Of a stretch of 21,838 bases of DNA, positions 1 to 8,132 are shown one piece after another. Position 1 is the first letter of the stretch. Each line of letters begins with the position of its first letter. The DNA lies in contig DJHY01000106.1 of the NCBI GenBank assembly GCA_002433335.1, forward strand, positions 1 to 21,838, given 5' to 3'. The notes beneath the pieces were generated by a model. That model ran no database searches, was not told the DNA's origin, and was given only the letters and a program-made list of their open reading frames with translations. Source of the stretch: Rhodospirillaceae bacterium UBA6608. Its GTDB lineage: Bacteria > Pseudomonadota > Alphaproteobacteria > Rhodospirillales_A > Casp-alpha2. The position numbers and the translations under genes were made by a program.

Positions 1-1281
<1,281 letters not shown>

Positions 1282-1335
1282 GGGCCTCGGCGAACCGGTA
1301 CGCGGTAAACCGAACTGGCAACGAGGACCGAAGCG

Positions 1336-1941
1336 GTGTCTAGGCAACCACGTAATTCCCGCAATCTGCGTACAGCCGGCGTGCTGTTCGCGGTCGTGGG
1401 CGGCATGGTCGGCCTGTCCTATGCGGCGGTCCCGTTGTACCAGCTGTTCTGTCAGGTGACGGGTTTCGCGGGCACCACCCAGGTGGGTGACGCCAAGGAT
1501 ATGCCTAAGGCGATTTCCAACGAACGCGTCACCGTGACGTTCGATGCGAATGTCGCCCGGAACCTCAATTGGCGGTTCCGGCCCGAGCAGCAGAAAATGG
1601 TTTTGCGCGCGGGCGAGCCGGCGCTGGCGTTCTATTCTGCGACCAACGACGAGTCCAAACCGGTTACCGGTACGGCCAGCTTCAACGTGACGCCGTACAA
1701 GGCGGGCATCTATTTCACCAAGGTCGAATGCTTCTGCTTCACCGAGCAGACGCTCCAGCCCGGCCAGCAGGTGGACATGCCCGTGCAGTTCTACGTCGAT
1801 CCGGAGCTGTTTACCGATCCGGATACCAAGGACGTCCACGATATCGTGCTGTCCTATACCTTCCATCGGGCCGCCGATGCGGCCTCTTCCGATCAGAAGA
1901 CCAGCGCTGTCGCCAAGGGTGACAAGCGTTCGGGGGGCTGA
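1336..1941 (+). CDS. ctaG: Cytochrome c oxidase assembly protein CtaG (Cox11 family)
   Basis: This is a copper chaperone that delivers copper to the CuB site of subunit I on the periplasmic side of the inner membrane. The 201-residue protein has a short basic N-terminus, one membrane anchor (about residues 13-35), and a beta-rich periplasmic domain. The Cys-Phe-Cys copper-binding motif lies in ECFCF (Cys132 and Cys134), and Cys39 follows the anchor as in the family. The length is normal. The start is GTG at 1336, with a purine-rich ACGAGGAC stretch upstream. It lies between the oxidase subunit I and III genes, matching its role. ctaB, which often sits between ctaD and ctaG in alphaproteobacteria, is missing here. 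Confidence 0.96.
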   Translation: MSRQPRNSRNLRTAGVLFAVVGGMVGLSYAAVPLYQLFCQVTGFAGTTQVGDAKDMPKAISNERVTVTFDANVARNLNWRFRPEQQKMVLRAGEPALAFYSATNDESKPVTGTASFNVTPYKAGIYFTKVECFCFTEQTLQPGQQVDMPVQFYVDPELFTDPDTKDVHDIVLSYTFHRAADAASSDQKTSAVAKGDKRSGG

Positions 1942-1948
1942 GCGGCTT

Positions 1949-1954
1949 TATAAT
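1949..1954 (+). promoter_or_regulatory. Possible internal -10 element ahead of ctaE
   Basis: A perfect TATAAT hexamer lies just after the ctaG stop codon, in otherwise GC-rich sequence. No good -35 hexamer is found 16-18 bases upstream (GCGTTC at the 17-base spacing), so this is only a weak candidate for an extra promoter serving ctaE. Confidence 0.25.
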
Positions 1955-1965
1955 TCAAGGCATTC

Positions 1966-1989
1966 GGGAGCTTCGGTTCCCCGAGGAAC
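1966..1989 (+). other. Two mutually exclusive small hairpins in the ctaE leader
   Basis: Bases 1966-1981 can form a 6-bp stem (GGGAGC with GTTCCC, one G-U pair) closed by a C-UUCG-G tetraloop, which is unusually stable for its size. Bases 1976-1989 can form an alternative 5-bp stem (GTTCC with GGAAC, loop CCGA). The two stems share GTTCC and cannot coexist. The structure lies 22 bases upstream of the ctaE start and just ahead of its ribosome binding site. It could affect mRNA processing or translation of ctaE relative to ctaG. That role is inferred from position only. Confidence 0.35.
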
Positions 1990-2010
1990 GACCAAAGGGA
2001 GTAAATAAGA

Positions 2011-2823
2011 ATGGCGAGTGGCGGTAATCACCCCTTCCATATGGTGGAGCCGAGCAAGTGGCCGCTGACCGCGTCGGTTGCGGCGCTGGTTTTGGCGACG
2101 GGCGCGATTTGGTTCATGCACGGCGGTCCGTGGTACATGATGGGCGTCGGCTTCGTGATCCTGTTCTACACCTTCTACGGCTGGTGGAAGGACGTGGTCG
2201 CGGAAAGCCTGACCCGCAAGCTTCACACCGACGTCGTGGCCCATGGCCTGCGCGTCGGCATGTTGCTGTTCATTGCTTCCGAAGTGATGTTCTTCGTCGC
2301 TTTCTTCTGGGCCTTCTTCCACGCCAGCGTGCCGTTCCTGTCGAACGTCGCGACCGTTCCTTGGCCGCCGGAAGGCATCGTGCCCTTCAACCCGTGGAAC
2401 ATTCCTTTCCTGAACACGCTGATCCTGCTGACCTCGGGCGCGACCTGCACGGTTGCCCACCATGCGATCCGCCAGGGCGACAACAAGGTCGCGGGCCGTT
2501 GGTTGCTGTACACGGTGATCCTGGGCCTGATCTTCTCGTGCTTCCAGGCTTACGAATATCACCACGCCGCATTCGGCCTGAAGGACGGCATCTATCCGTC
2601 GGCCTTCTATCTGGCGACCGGCTTCCACGGCTTCCACGTGATCGTGGGGACGACCTTCCTGATCGTCTGCATGTTCCGCGCCTGGAAGGGGCACTTCCTG
2701 GCTGAAAAGCATGTCGGCTTCGAAGCCGCCGCTTGGTACTGGCACTTCGTCGACGTGGTCTGGCTGTTCCTGTTTGTCTCCATCTATTGGTGGGGCAAGG
2801 GCAACGCGACCCAGCTGCTGTAA
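2011..2823 (+). CDS. ctaE: Cytochrome c oxidase subunit III
   Basis: This is the structural subunit III of the aa3 oxidase, a helix-bundle inner-membrane protein that stabilises subunit I and supports proton uptake. The 270-residue product has the normal bacterial length and seven hydrophobic segments. The N-terminal HPFHMVEPSKWPL motif is characteristic. The conserved membrane-embedded glutamate lies at Glu91 in the ASEVMFF segment. The C-terminus ends with the expected HFVDVVWLFLF helix. The ATG at 2011 is preceded by AAAGGGAG at good spacing. It is the last gene before an intrinsic terminator, so the oxidase transcript probably ends here. Confidence 0.98.
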   Translation: MASGGNHPFHMVEPSKWPLTASVAALVLATGAIWFMHGGPWYMMGVGFVILFYTFYGWWKDVVAESLTRKLHTDVVAHGLRVGMLLFIASEVMFFVAFFWAFFHASVPFLSNVATVPWPPEGIVPFNPWNIPFLNTLILLTSGATCTVAHHAIRQGDNKVAGRWLLYTVILGLIFSCFQAYEYHHAAFGLKDGIYPSAFYLATGFHGFHVIVGTTFLIVCMFRAWKGHFLAEKHVGFEAAAWYWHFVDVVWLFLFVSIYWWGKGNATQLL

Positions 2824-2848
2824 GCTGTCGGCAAGCCTTTGGTTTTGG

Positions 2849-2884
2849 AAACGCTCCCCACCCGGTGGGGAGCGTTTTCTTTTT
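2849..2884 (+). terminator. Intrinsic terminator after ctaE
   Basis: A long GC-rich perfect stem pairs AAACGCTCCCCA (2849-2860) with TGGGGAGCGTTT (2866-2877) around a five-base CCCGG loop. It is followed by a T-rich run (TTTTCTTTTT) to 2884. It begins about 25 bases after the ctaE stop and probably ends the ctaD-ctaG-ctaE transcript. The DUF983 gene beyond it may need its own promoter or read-through. Confidence 0.88.
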
Positions 2885-2975
2885 GAGCATCGCTTAGGCG
2901 CACCCCTGGCATTCCGGTGCATCGGGCACTATGTTGATTTCACGCATTCAGGCTGTAGAACGCTAGGAGCCCTTG

Positions 2976-3386
2976 ATGAGCGAATCCCCCGCTACTCCAT
3001 CGTCCGCCCCCTATGACGACGAAGGTTGGACGCCCGTGAAGCGCGGCATGACCGGTAAATGTCCGCGCTGCGGCGAGGGACGCTTATTTACCGGCTATCT
3101 GAAGGTTGCCGATACCTGCGGCCATTGCGGGATGAGCTTTCGCGGCCATGACACGGGCGATGCCTTGGTGGTGCCGATCCTGTTGGTGATCGGCGGGATC
3201 ATCGTTGGTTTCGCCCTGTGGCTGGAGGTCGCGTTCGAGCCGCCGGTCTGGGTCCATCTGTTGTTGTGGATTCCCATCGGCACCGCTTTGGTTCTGGGCG
3301 CGATGCCGCCCCTAAAGGGCATGTCGATCGGCCTTCAATACAAATACCGCTCGACCGAGGAAGAAGCCCGCCCCGGCGGCATCTAG
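2976..3386 (+). CDS. DUF983 family zinc-ribbon membrane protein
   Basis: This is a small protein of unknown biochemical function that in alphaproteobacteria is commonly encoded beside cytochrome oxidase genes. The 136-residue product has an N-terminal four-cysteine zinc-ribbon pattern: CPRCGEG at about residues 29-35 and CGHCG at about 48-52. Two membrane helices follow (about 62-83 and 91-110), then a short cytoplasmic tail. ATG at 2976 is preferred over the adjacent in-frame TTG at 2973 because AGGAG at 2965-2969 then has a normal six-base spacing. It follows the terminator that closes the ctaE transcript. A role in oxidase assembly is suggested only by neighbourhood. The family assignment is confident. 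Confidence 0.9.
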   Translation: MSESPATPSSAPYDDEGWTPVKRGMTGKCPRCGEGRLFTGYLKVADTCGHCGMSFRGHDTGDALVVPILLVIGGIIVGFALWLEVAFEPPVWVHLLLWIPIGTALVLGAMPPLKGMSIGLQYKYRSTEEEARPGGI

Positions 3387-3461
3387 GCACGGTTAAGGCC
3401 TCGGTAAAGCCTGTTCCCTAGAATGCCCCCAGGTATTCAAACGACGGATCGGGGGGCACGC

Positions 3462-4451
3462 GTGTCAGCGACGTTTTTCCTTCATGTCGGGTTACAGCGC
3501 TGCGCATCGACCTTGATCGAGCATGCGTTCCTGGACCCTCAGCACCACGTATCCCAGCAGCTGCGGCAGGCGGGGGTCGAGCCGTTGCTCGACCTGCATC
3601 TGTACCTGCGTGACCACCGCGCCGATGCGTTTTGGACGGATGCCTTCGTCGCTGACCTGCGGGCGAACCACATGCCGCCGGCAAATGGCAACGTGGGTGG
3701 CTACTTCCTGACGGAAGAGGGATTGTCGGCGACCTGGTTGGAATCAGGGCCGGGTATCGATGTCGCCGGCCGGGCGCACTGCTTGGCGGCGCTGTTAGTG
3801 GGGTTCGACGCGCGAATCCTGATGCTGGTCCGGGACCAGGCGTCGTTCGTACGCTCGCTTTATGCGCTGCATCTCCAGAACGGCGGGCAGCTTGGTTTTG
3901 CCGAATTCGTTAAGGGCATTCCGCAAAGCGCCTTGGACTGGCACTCGCTGGTCGGATATTTCGTCGATGCCTTCGGTGCCGGGGCCGTACAGGTCGTTCC
4001 CTACAACGCGGAGTGTTTCCAGGCGCAGACCAGCCCCTACCCAGGGTTCGTCAGCGCCCTGCAGGGCCTGATGGGTGTGGCGGAGCCGACCGAAGTGCCG
4101 CGTAATCATCTCTACAATCCGAGCATCAAAACGCCGTTCTTGCCGATGCAACTGTCCGCCAATCGGACGGTTCCATCCGAGATCGCGGGCGCGGTCAGCG
4201 ACCTGTTACGCTCCGGCGTGACCGAGCCTGTGGCGATCATGCGCGATATCCGGGGGCGCTGGGGGCGCGAGGCCGCGGCCGAACTGCGCCAGGCCTTCAA
4301 TACCGGGATGGTGGCGCAGGCCGCAAATGATGCGGCGGGCTTCGATGACACGGCGGCGACGGCCTTCCTGGCCCGTTATGCGGACAGCAATCGGGCGATG
4401 TTCGCTGCCTTCATGCCCGATTACGACCCGGCTCCGTTCCTGGCGGCTTAG
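3462..4451 (+). CDS. Sulfotransferase-like P-loop protein
   Basis: This is a probable cytosolic protein of the sulfotransferase fold; the acceptor is unknown. The N-terminus FLHVGLQRCASTLIE has the position and shape of the 5'-phosphosulfate-binding loop seen in bacterial members (FLHIGLPKTGST type). The usual Lys-Thr-Gly is replaced by Arg-Cys-Ala. A second motif, LVRDQASFVRSLY, keeps the Arg and Ser eight residues apart that contact the 3'-phosphate of PAPS in the family. GTG at 3462 is chosen, giving 329 residues, because a GGGGGG ribosome site lies five bases upstream and the domain starts immediately. An in-frame ATG at 3423 has no visible ribosome site. It occupies the place where SURF1 is often found. 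The specific function is unassigned, and divergence of the loop could mean altered activity. Confidence 0.72.
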   Translation: MSATFFLHVGLQRCASTLIEHAFLDPQHHVSQQLRQAGVEPLLDLHLYLRDHRADAFWTDAFVADLRANHMPPANGNVGGYFLTEEGLSATWLESGPGIDVAGRAHCLAALLVGFDARILMLVRDQASFVRSLYALHLQNGGQLGFAEFVKGIPQSALDWHSLVGYFVDAFGAGAVQVVPYNAECFQAQTSPYPGFVSALQGLMGVAEPTEVPRNHLYNPSIKTPFLPMQLSANRTVPSEIAGAVSDLLRSGVTEPVAIMRDIRGRWGREAAAELRQAFNTGMVAQAANDAAGFDDTAATAFLARYADSNRAMFAAFMPDYDPAPFLAA

Positions 4452-4464
4452 GCCCGGGCGCCAG

Positions 4465-4680
4465 TCAGCGTCCTCTTGCCCGGACCTGGGCCGGAGGGCA
4501 AGGGGCCGAGGCGTAGGAGCAGAATACGCAGCAGCTTCCTTCCTCGGGCGTGATCATCGATCCGCATTCCATGCATTGGTAGTACTGAATGCATTCGGTC
4601 AGCGGCATGGCTTCCGTCGCCGGAAAGCCGCAGACCGGGCAGGTCAGCGTGGCAATCTGTGTAATCGGTCCTTCACTCAT
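4465..4680 (-). CDS. GDCCVxC-family small cysteine-rich protein
   Basis: This 71-residue protein has nine cysteines: TCPVCG near residues 13-18, Cys30, CMEC at 36-39, SCCVFC at 49-54, and a final Cys61 in a CPP turn. The spacing matches the small family named for its GDCCVxC motif, some members of which are selenoproteins. Here the motif reads GSCCVFC, with Ser in place of Asp, and all positions are encoded as ordinary cysteine. Metal binding or thiol redox chemistry is likely from the cysteine pattern, but the function is not established. It begins 12 bases after the SLC13 permease stop with GGGGCG upstream, so the two are almost certainly co-transcribed. It converges with the sulfotransferase-like gene. 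Confidence 0.75.
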   Translation of the reverse strand: MSEGPITQIATLTCPVCGFPATEAMPLTECIQYYQCMECGSMITPEEGSCCVFCSYASAPCPPAQVRARGR

Positions 4681-4692
4681 GATCGCCCCAGG

Positions 4693-6093
4693 TTACGGCA
4701 GATAGCCCAGCAGCCGCCACCAGAAGAAGGTGATCGGCAGCAGCACGACGATGGTCACGAATGCCAATGCCAGTGTGAAGCGCGTCGCCCGCGCTAGCGA
4801 GACATTACCCAGTTGCAGGGCGACCACCAAGGGCGGCACCTGATAAGGCAGGAACATGGTCGAGTAGCCGATGACCAAGGTCATCAGCACGCTGACCAGC
4901 GGCAGACCGGTGGCTTGGGCCAGATCCTGGGCGAAAGGCGCCAGCACGGCGGGCACGCTGGGGGCGGTCGCTAGAATGCCGGTGACGGCGCCCAGGCCGA
5001 TCAAGGCGGCGAAGTTCTGTGCCGGATGCCCCGGTTCGACCGGAAGATGCGGCAACAGGGCCTTGCCCAAAGCGGTGCCCAGGCCGCTCGAGACGATGAT
5101 CGCCGCGACCGACAGAATGGCGGCGATATAGATGATCGAAGCCGTATTGAACTTGGTCGCGAAGTCTTCCTTCGATACCAGCCCGACGCCCGGCAACAGG
5201 CAGATCACGCCGGACCCAAGGGCGATCCAGGCCGGTGAAATGCCGTGCAGAAAGTCCAATCCCCAAAGGGTCAGGGTGATGGCGAGAATCCAGGCCAGCA
5301 CCTTTTCGTCGCGGGTCATGGGCTGCGCCACCGGCGGGGCGGTTCCGTTGCCGTCGTCTCCCCGGTCGGGGAACAAGGCCAATACGGTGAAATACACGGC
5401 GACGGCTTTCATCAGGCCGATCACCGGGAAATGCAGCAACAGATAAGCCCCATAGCTGGTGTGCACGCCGTAAAGTGTCTCCGCCGCCCCAGCCAGGACC
5501 ATGTTGGGCACGTTGGAAGGCAAGATCGCCACGGCGGGCATCCAGGTGCCGCAGGCCGCGGCCATGACCAGGCCGTCGCGGCCCGAGCGACCGGGCGCGA
5601 AGCCCAGATGGTCGGCGACGGCCAGGGCGATCGGCACCAGCAAAATGACGCGCCCGACGGTCGACGGCATCAAGAACGACAGAGCCACGCCGACGCAGAT
5701 CAGCGCCAGCACCTGAGACCGATAGCTGCCCCCGAACAGGCCGGTCATGCGCATCGCCAGCCGCTTGCCCAACCCGGTGCGGTTGACGGCGATACCGACG
5801 ATCAGCCCGCCCACGGTCAGCCATAGCGCGGTCGAGGCCCAACCGGCGAAGATCACTTCCGGCGGAGCGATGGCGATCAGCGAGGCCACGGCGAACAGGG
5901 CCAGGCCGGTCACGAACTCGGGCAGCACGCCGGTCGCGAAGAACCCCATGGCGAACACGATCAAGGCCGCGCCGCGCAGGATATGCGGCTCCCAGCCGTC
6001 AGGCGTGGGCATCACCATCAAGACGACGGACAGGGTAAACACGGCCAAGGCCGTCCATTTGGGGAAGGTCATTCTGGCGGTAAGAAAAGGCAT
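4693..6093 (-). CDS. SLC13/DASS-type anion permease
   Basis: This is a polytopic inner-membrane transporter of the divalent-anion:sodium symporter/ArsB-NhaD superfamily. It is expected to move dicarboxylates, sulfate or a related anion; the substrate cannot be read from the sequence. About 466 residues form around a dozen hydrophobic segments in two related halves. Hairpin-type motifs LPSNVPN (first half) and TAPSVPAV (second half) lie where the family has its Ser-Asn-Thr substrate/sodium motifs. ATG at 6093 is chosen because GGAGG lies four bases upstream and the first helix follows. The longer in-frame reading back to 6240 adds a basic, non-membrane tail unlike the family. The gene is followed by the cysteine-rich gene and is divergent from phaC. 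Confidence 0.85.
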   Translation of the reverse strand: MPFLTARMTFPKWTALAVFTLSVVLMVMPTPDGWEPHILRGAALIVFAMGFFATGVLPEFVTGLALFAVASLIAIAPPEVIFAGWASTALWLTVGGLIVGIAVNRTGLGKRLAMRMTGLFGGSYRSQVLALICVGVALSFLMPSTVGRVILLVPIALAVADHLGFAPGRSGRDGLVMAAACGTWMPAVAILPSNVPNMVLAGAAETLYGVHTSYGAYLLLHFPVIGLMKAVAVYFTVLALFPDRGDDGNGTAPPVAQPMTRDEKVLAWILAITLTLWGLDFLHGISPAWIALGSGVICLLPGVGLVSKEDFATKFNTASIIYIAAILSVAAIIVSSGLGTALGKALLPHLPVEPGHPAQNFAALIGLGAVTGILATAPSVPAVLAPFAQDLAQATGLPLVSVLMTLVIGYSTMFLPYQVPPLVVALQLGNVSLARATRFTLALAFVTIVVLLPITFFWWRLLGYLP

Positions 6094-6168
6094 AGGTCCT
6101 CCAACACGCCCCCCAGCATGCGACTTCAGGCTTTTACCGGTCCGACGCCCCGCGGAAAAGCATGTTAT

Positions 6169-6198
6169 CGCCACGGAACGCTTGCTCGACCCGTGGCG
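6169..6198. promoter_or_regulatory. 8-bp inverted repeat between the SLC13 gene and phaC
   Basis: CGCCACGG at 6169-6176 is repeated as its exact complement CCGTGGCG at 6191-6198. The 14-base spacer puts the half-site centres 22 bases apart, about two helical turns. It sits in the 164-base divergent region, directly upstream of an A/T-rich TATTAAAAAA stretch. The geometry suits a dimeric regulator. No poly-T tail follows on either strand, so it does not look like a terminator. Confidence 0.35.
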
Positions 6199-6257
6199 CA
6201 TATTAAAAAAGGACGTTACACTCGCCCTGCCGACATCCACAGCCGGAGCCTGGCCGC

Positions 6258-8123
6258 ATGTCCAAGACCACCACCCGCCCGCCCCGCCGGAAAGCCGACA
6301 AAAGCACGCCCGAAATGAAGGCCCCCATTGAAACGCCGTTCACCAGCGCGGAAGAGGCCGAGCGCGCCGCCCAGGCGCTGCACGACCGTTGCCAGCGCAT
6401 CATGCGTCAGTTCTGGGAACATCAAGTCGACCAGAAAGGCTTTCAGATTCCCGATCCCATGGTCGTCGGAAAGGCGTTTTTCGAACTGGGCGCCGCGATG
6501 CTGTCCGACCCGGCCAAGCTGGCCGAGGCGCAATCGAAGCTATGGCAGGGCTATGCGGAATTGTTCGAGCAGGCGTCCAAGCGGCTGAGCGGCGAAGAGG
6601 CCAAGCCCGTCGTCGAGCCGTCGCGCGAGGACAAGCGCTTCAAGGACGAGATCTGGTCGGAGAACGTTCTGTACGACACCTTGAAGCAATCCTACCTGCT
6701 GACGTCGAACTGGGTGCAGGAAGCGGTTCGCGATGTCAGCGGCCTCGACCCACAGACCAAGGCCAAGGCCAATTTCTACACCCGGCAGTGGGTCAACGCC
6801 CTGTCGCCGACCAATTTCGCCGCGACCAACCCCAAGGTTCTTGAGCACACGCTGGAAACCAAGGGCGAGAACTTGGTCAAGGGACTGGACAATCTGTTGG
6901 AGGATCTGGAGCGGGGCGAGGGCCGCCTGCGCATCACCATGACCGACGACAAGGCCTTTACCCTGGGCAAGAACGTCGCGACCACGCCGGGCAAGGTCGT
7001 GTTCCAGAACGACCTGATGCAGTTGATCCAGTACGCGCCGACGACGGAAAAGGTCGCCAAGCGTCCGCTGCTGATCGTGCCGCCGTGGATCAACAAGTTC
7101 TACATCCTCGACCTGCAACCCAAGAACTCGCTGATCAAATGGGCGACCGACCAGGGCCATACGGTGTTCGTGATTTCCTGGGTCAATCCGGATGAGAAGC
7201 TGGCCCAGAAGTCGTTCGACGACTACATGCTGCAGGGCCCCCTGGCGGCCATGGACGCGATCGAAGACGCCACCGGCGTCGATAGTGTCAATATCATCGG
7301 CTATTGCATCGGCGGTACGCTGACGGCCTCGACCCTGGCCTATATGGCGGCCCAGCCCAAGGGCGCGAAGCACGGCGCCCATCGCGTCGCCTCGGCCACG
7401 TTCTTCACGACCATGACCGATTTTTCCGATCCGGGGGAACTGGGCGTGTTCATCGACGAGGAACAGCTGGAGCTTTTGGAACGTCACATGACGGACAAGG
7501 GCTACCTGGAAGGCGCGCATATGAGCCAGGTGTTCAACATGATGCGCGACAACGACCTGATCTGGTCGTTCGTGGTCAACAATTACCTGTTGGGCCGCGA
7601 GCCGATGGCGTTCGACCTGTTGTTCTGGAACGCCGACAACACGCGCATGCCCGCGATGATGCACGGCCTGTACCTGCGCAAGATGTATCACGAGAACAAG
7701 CTGGTGGAGCCGGGCGGCATCACCCTGGCCGGGACGCCCATCGACCTGACCAAGATCAAGACGCCGATCTATATGCTGTCGACCCACGACGACCATATCG
7801 CGCCGTGGAAATCGACCTATGCGGCGACGCAGCTTTATTCCGGGCCGGTTCGCTTCGTGCTGTCGGCCTCGGGCCATATCGCGGGCGTCATCAATCCGCC
7901 GGTGGCCAACAAGTATTGCTATTGGACCAACGACAAGACGCCCACGGACCCGGATCAGTGGATCGACGGGGCCGAACGGCACGAAGGTTCGTGGTGGCCG
8001 GATTGGCAGGAATGGATCAGCGAAAAGTCCGACGGGCAGGTTCCCGCCCGCGTGCCGGGCGACGGCAAGCTGAAGCCGATCGAGGACGCCCCCGGCAGTT
8101 ACGTCAAGGTCCGCCGGGGCTGA
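6258..8123 (+). CDS. phaC: Class I poly(3-hydroxyalkanoate) synthase
   Basis: This enzyme polymerises (R)-3-hydroxyacyl-CoA into polyhydroxyalkanoate at granule surfaces. The 621-residue length fits class I enzymes, with a slightly extended charged N-terminus. The N-terminal PhaC domain is followed by an alpha/beta-hydrolase core carrying the lipase-like box GYCIGG with nucleophile Cys350. Asp512 in the HDDHIAPW segment and His540 in the SASGHIAGV segment complete the triad. ATG at 6258 has GGAG nine bases upstream. No phaA, phaB, phaR or phasin gene is adjacent, so it is a stand-alone synthase locus. It ends only nine bases from the convergent EAL-GGDEF gene, with no room for a separate terminator. 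Confidence 0.96.
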   Translation: MSKTTTRPPRRKADKSTPEMKAPIETPFTSAEEAERAAQALHDRCQRIMRQFWEHQVDQKGFQIPDPMVVGKAFFELGAAMLSDPAKLAEAQSKLWQGYAELFEQASKRLSGEEAKPVVEPSREDKRFKDEIWSENVLYDTLKQSYLLTSNWVQEAVRDVSGLDPQTKAKANFYTRQWVNALSPTNFAATNPKVLEHTLETKGENLVKGLDNLLEDLERGEGRLRITMTDDKAFTLGKNVATTPGKVVFQNDLMQLIQYAPTTEKVAKRPLLIVPPWINKFYILDLQPKNSLIKWATDQGHTVFVISWVNPDEKLAQKSFDDYMLQGPLAAMDAIEDATGVDSVNIIGYCIGGTLTASTLAYMAAQPKGAKHGAHRVASATFFTTMTDFSDPGELGVFIDEEQLELLERHMTDKGYLEGAHMSQVFNMMRDNDLIWSFVVNNYLLGREPMAFDLLFWNADNTRMPAMMHGLYLRKMYHENKLVEPGGITLAGTPIDLTKIKTPIYMLSTHDDHIAPWKSTYAATQLYSGPVRFVLSASGHIAGVINPPVANKYCYWTNDKTPTDPDQWIDGAERHEGSWWPDWQEWISEKSDGQVPARVPGDGKLKPIEDAPGSYVKVRRG

Positions 8124-8132
8124 GTTGACGGT

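Noticed and set aside
2849..2884. The long inverted repeat after ctaE as a mobile-element end or operator.
   Set aside because: Stem, short loop and T-run are a textbook intrinsic terminator right after the last oxidase gene.
1948..2922. A 324-codon open frame on the minus strand opposite ctaE.
   Set aside because: It mirrors the codon pattern of ctaE. The predicted product is a low-complexity charged sequence with no family resemblance, and ctaE is certain.
2934..2961. A TTGATT-16-TAGAAC promoter-like pair before the DUF983 gene.
   Set aside because: Transcription would start on top of the ribosome site at 2965-2969, leaving almost no leader, and the hexamer matches are modest.
6171..6217. 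GGAAC at 6175-6179 as the -35 of an alphaproteobacterial general-stress (EcfG-type) promoter before phaC.
   Set aside because: No CGTT at the required 16-17 base spacing; the next CGTT is far too distant.
6094..6240. A longer N-terminus for the SLC13 permease starting at 6240.
   Set aside because: The added 49 residues are basic and unlike the family, and a strong GGAGG site serves the ATG at 6093.
6540..7982. A 480-codon open frame on the minus strand opposite phaC.
   Set aside because: A GC-rich antisense shadow; the product is Arg/Gln/His rich without domains, and phaC is unambiguous with its full catalytic triad.
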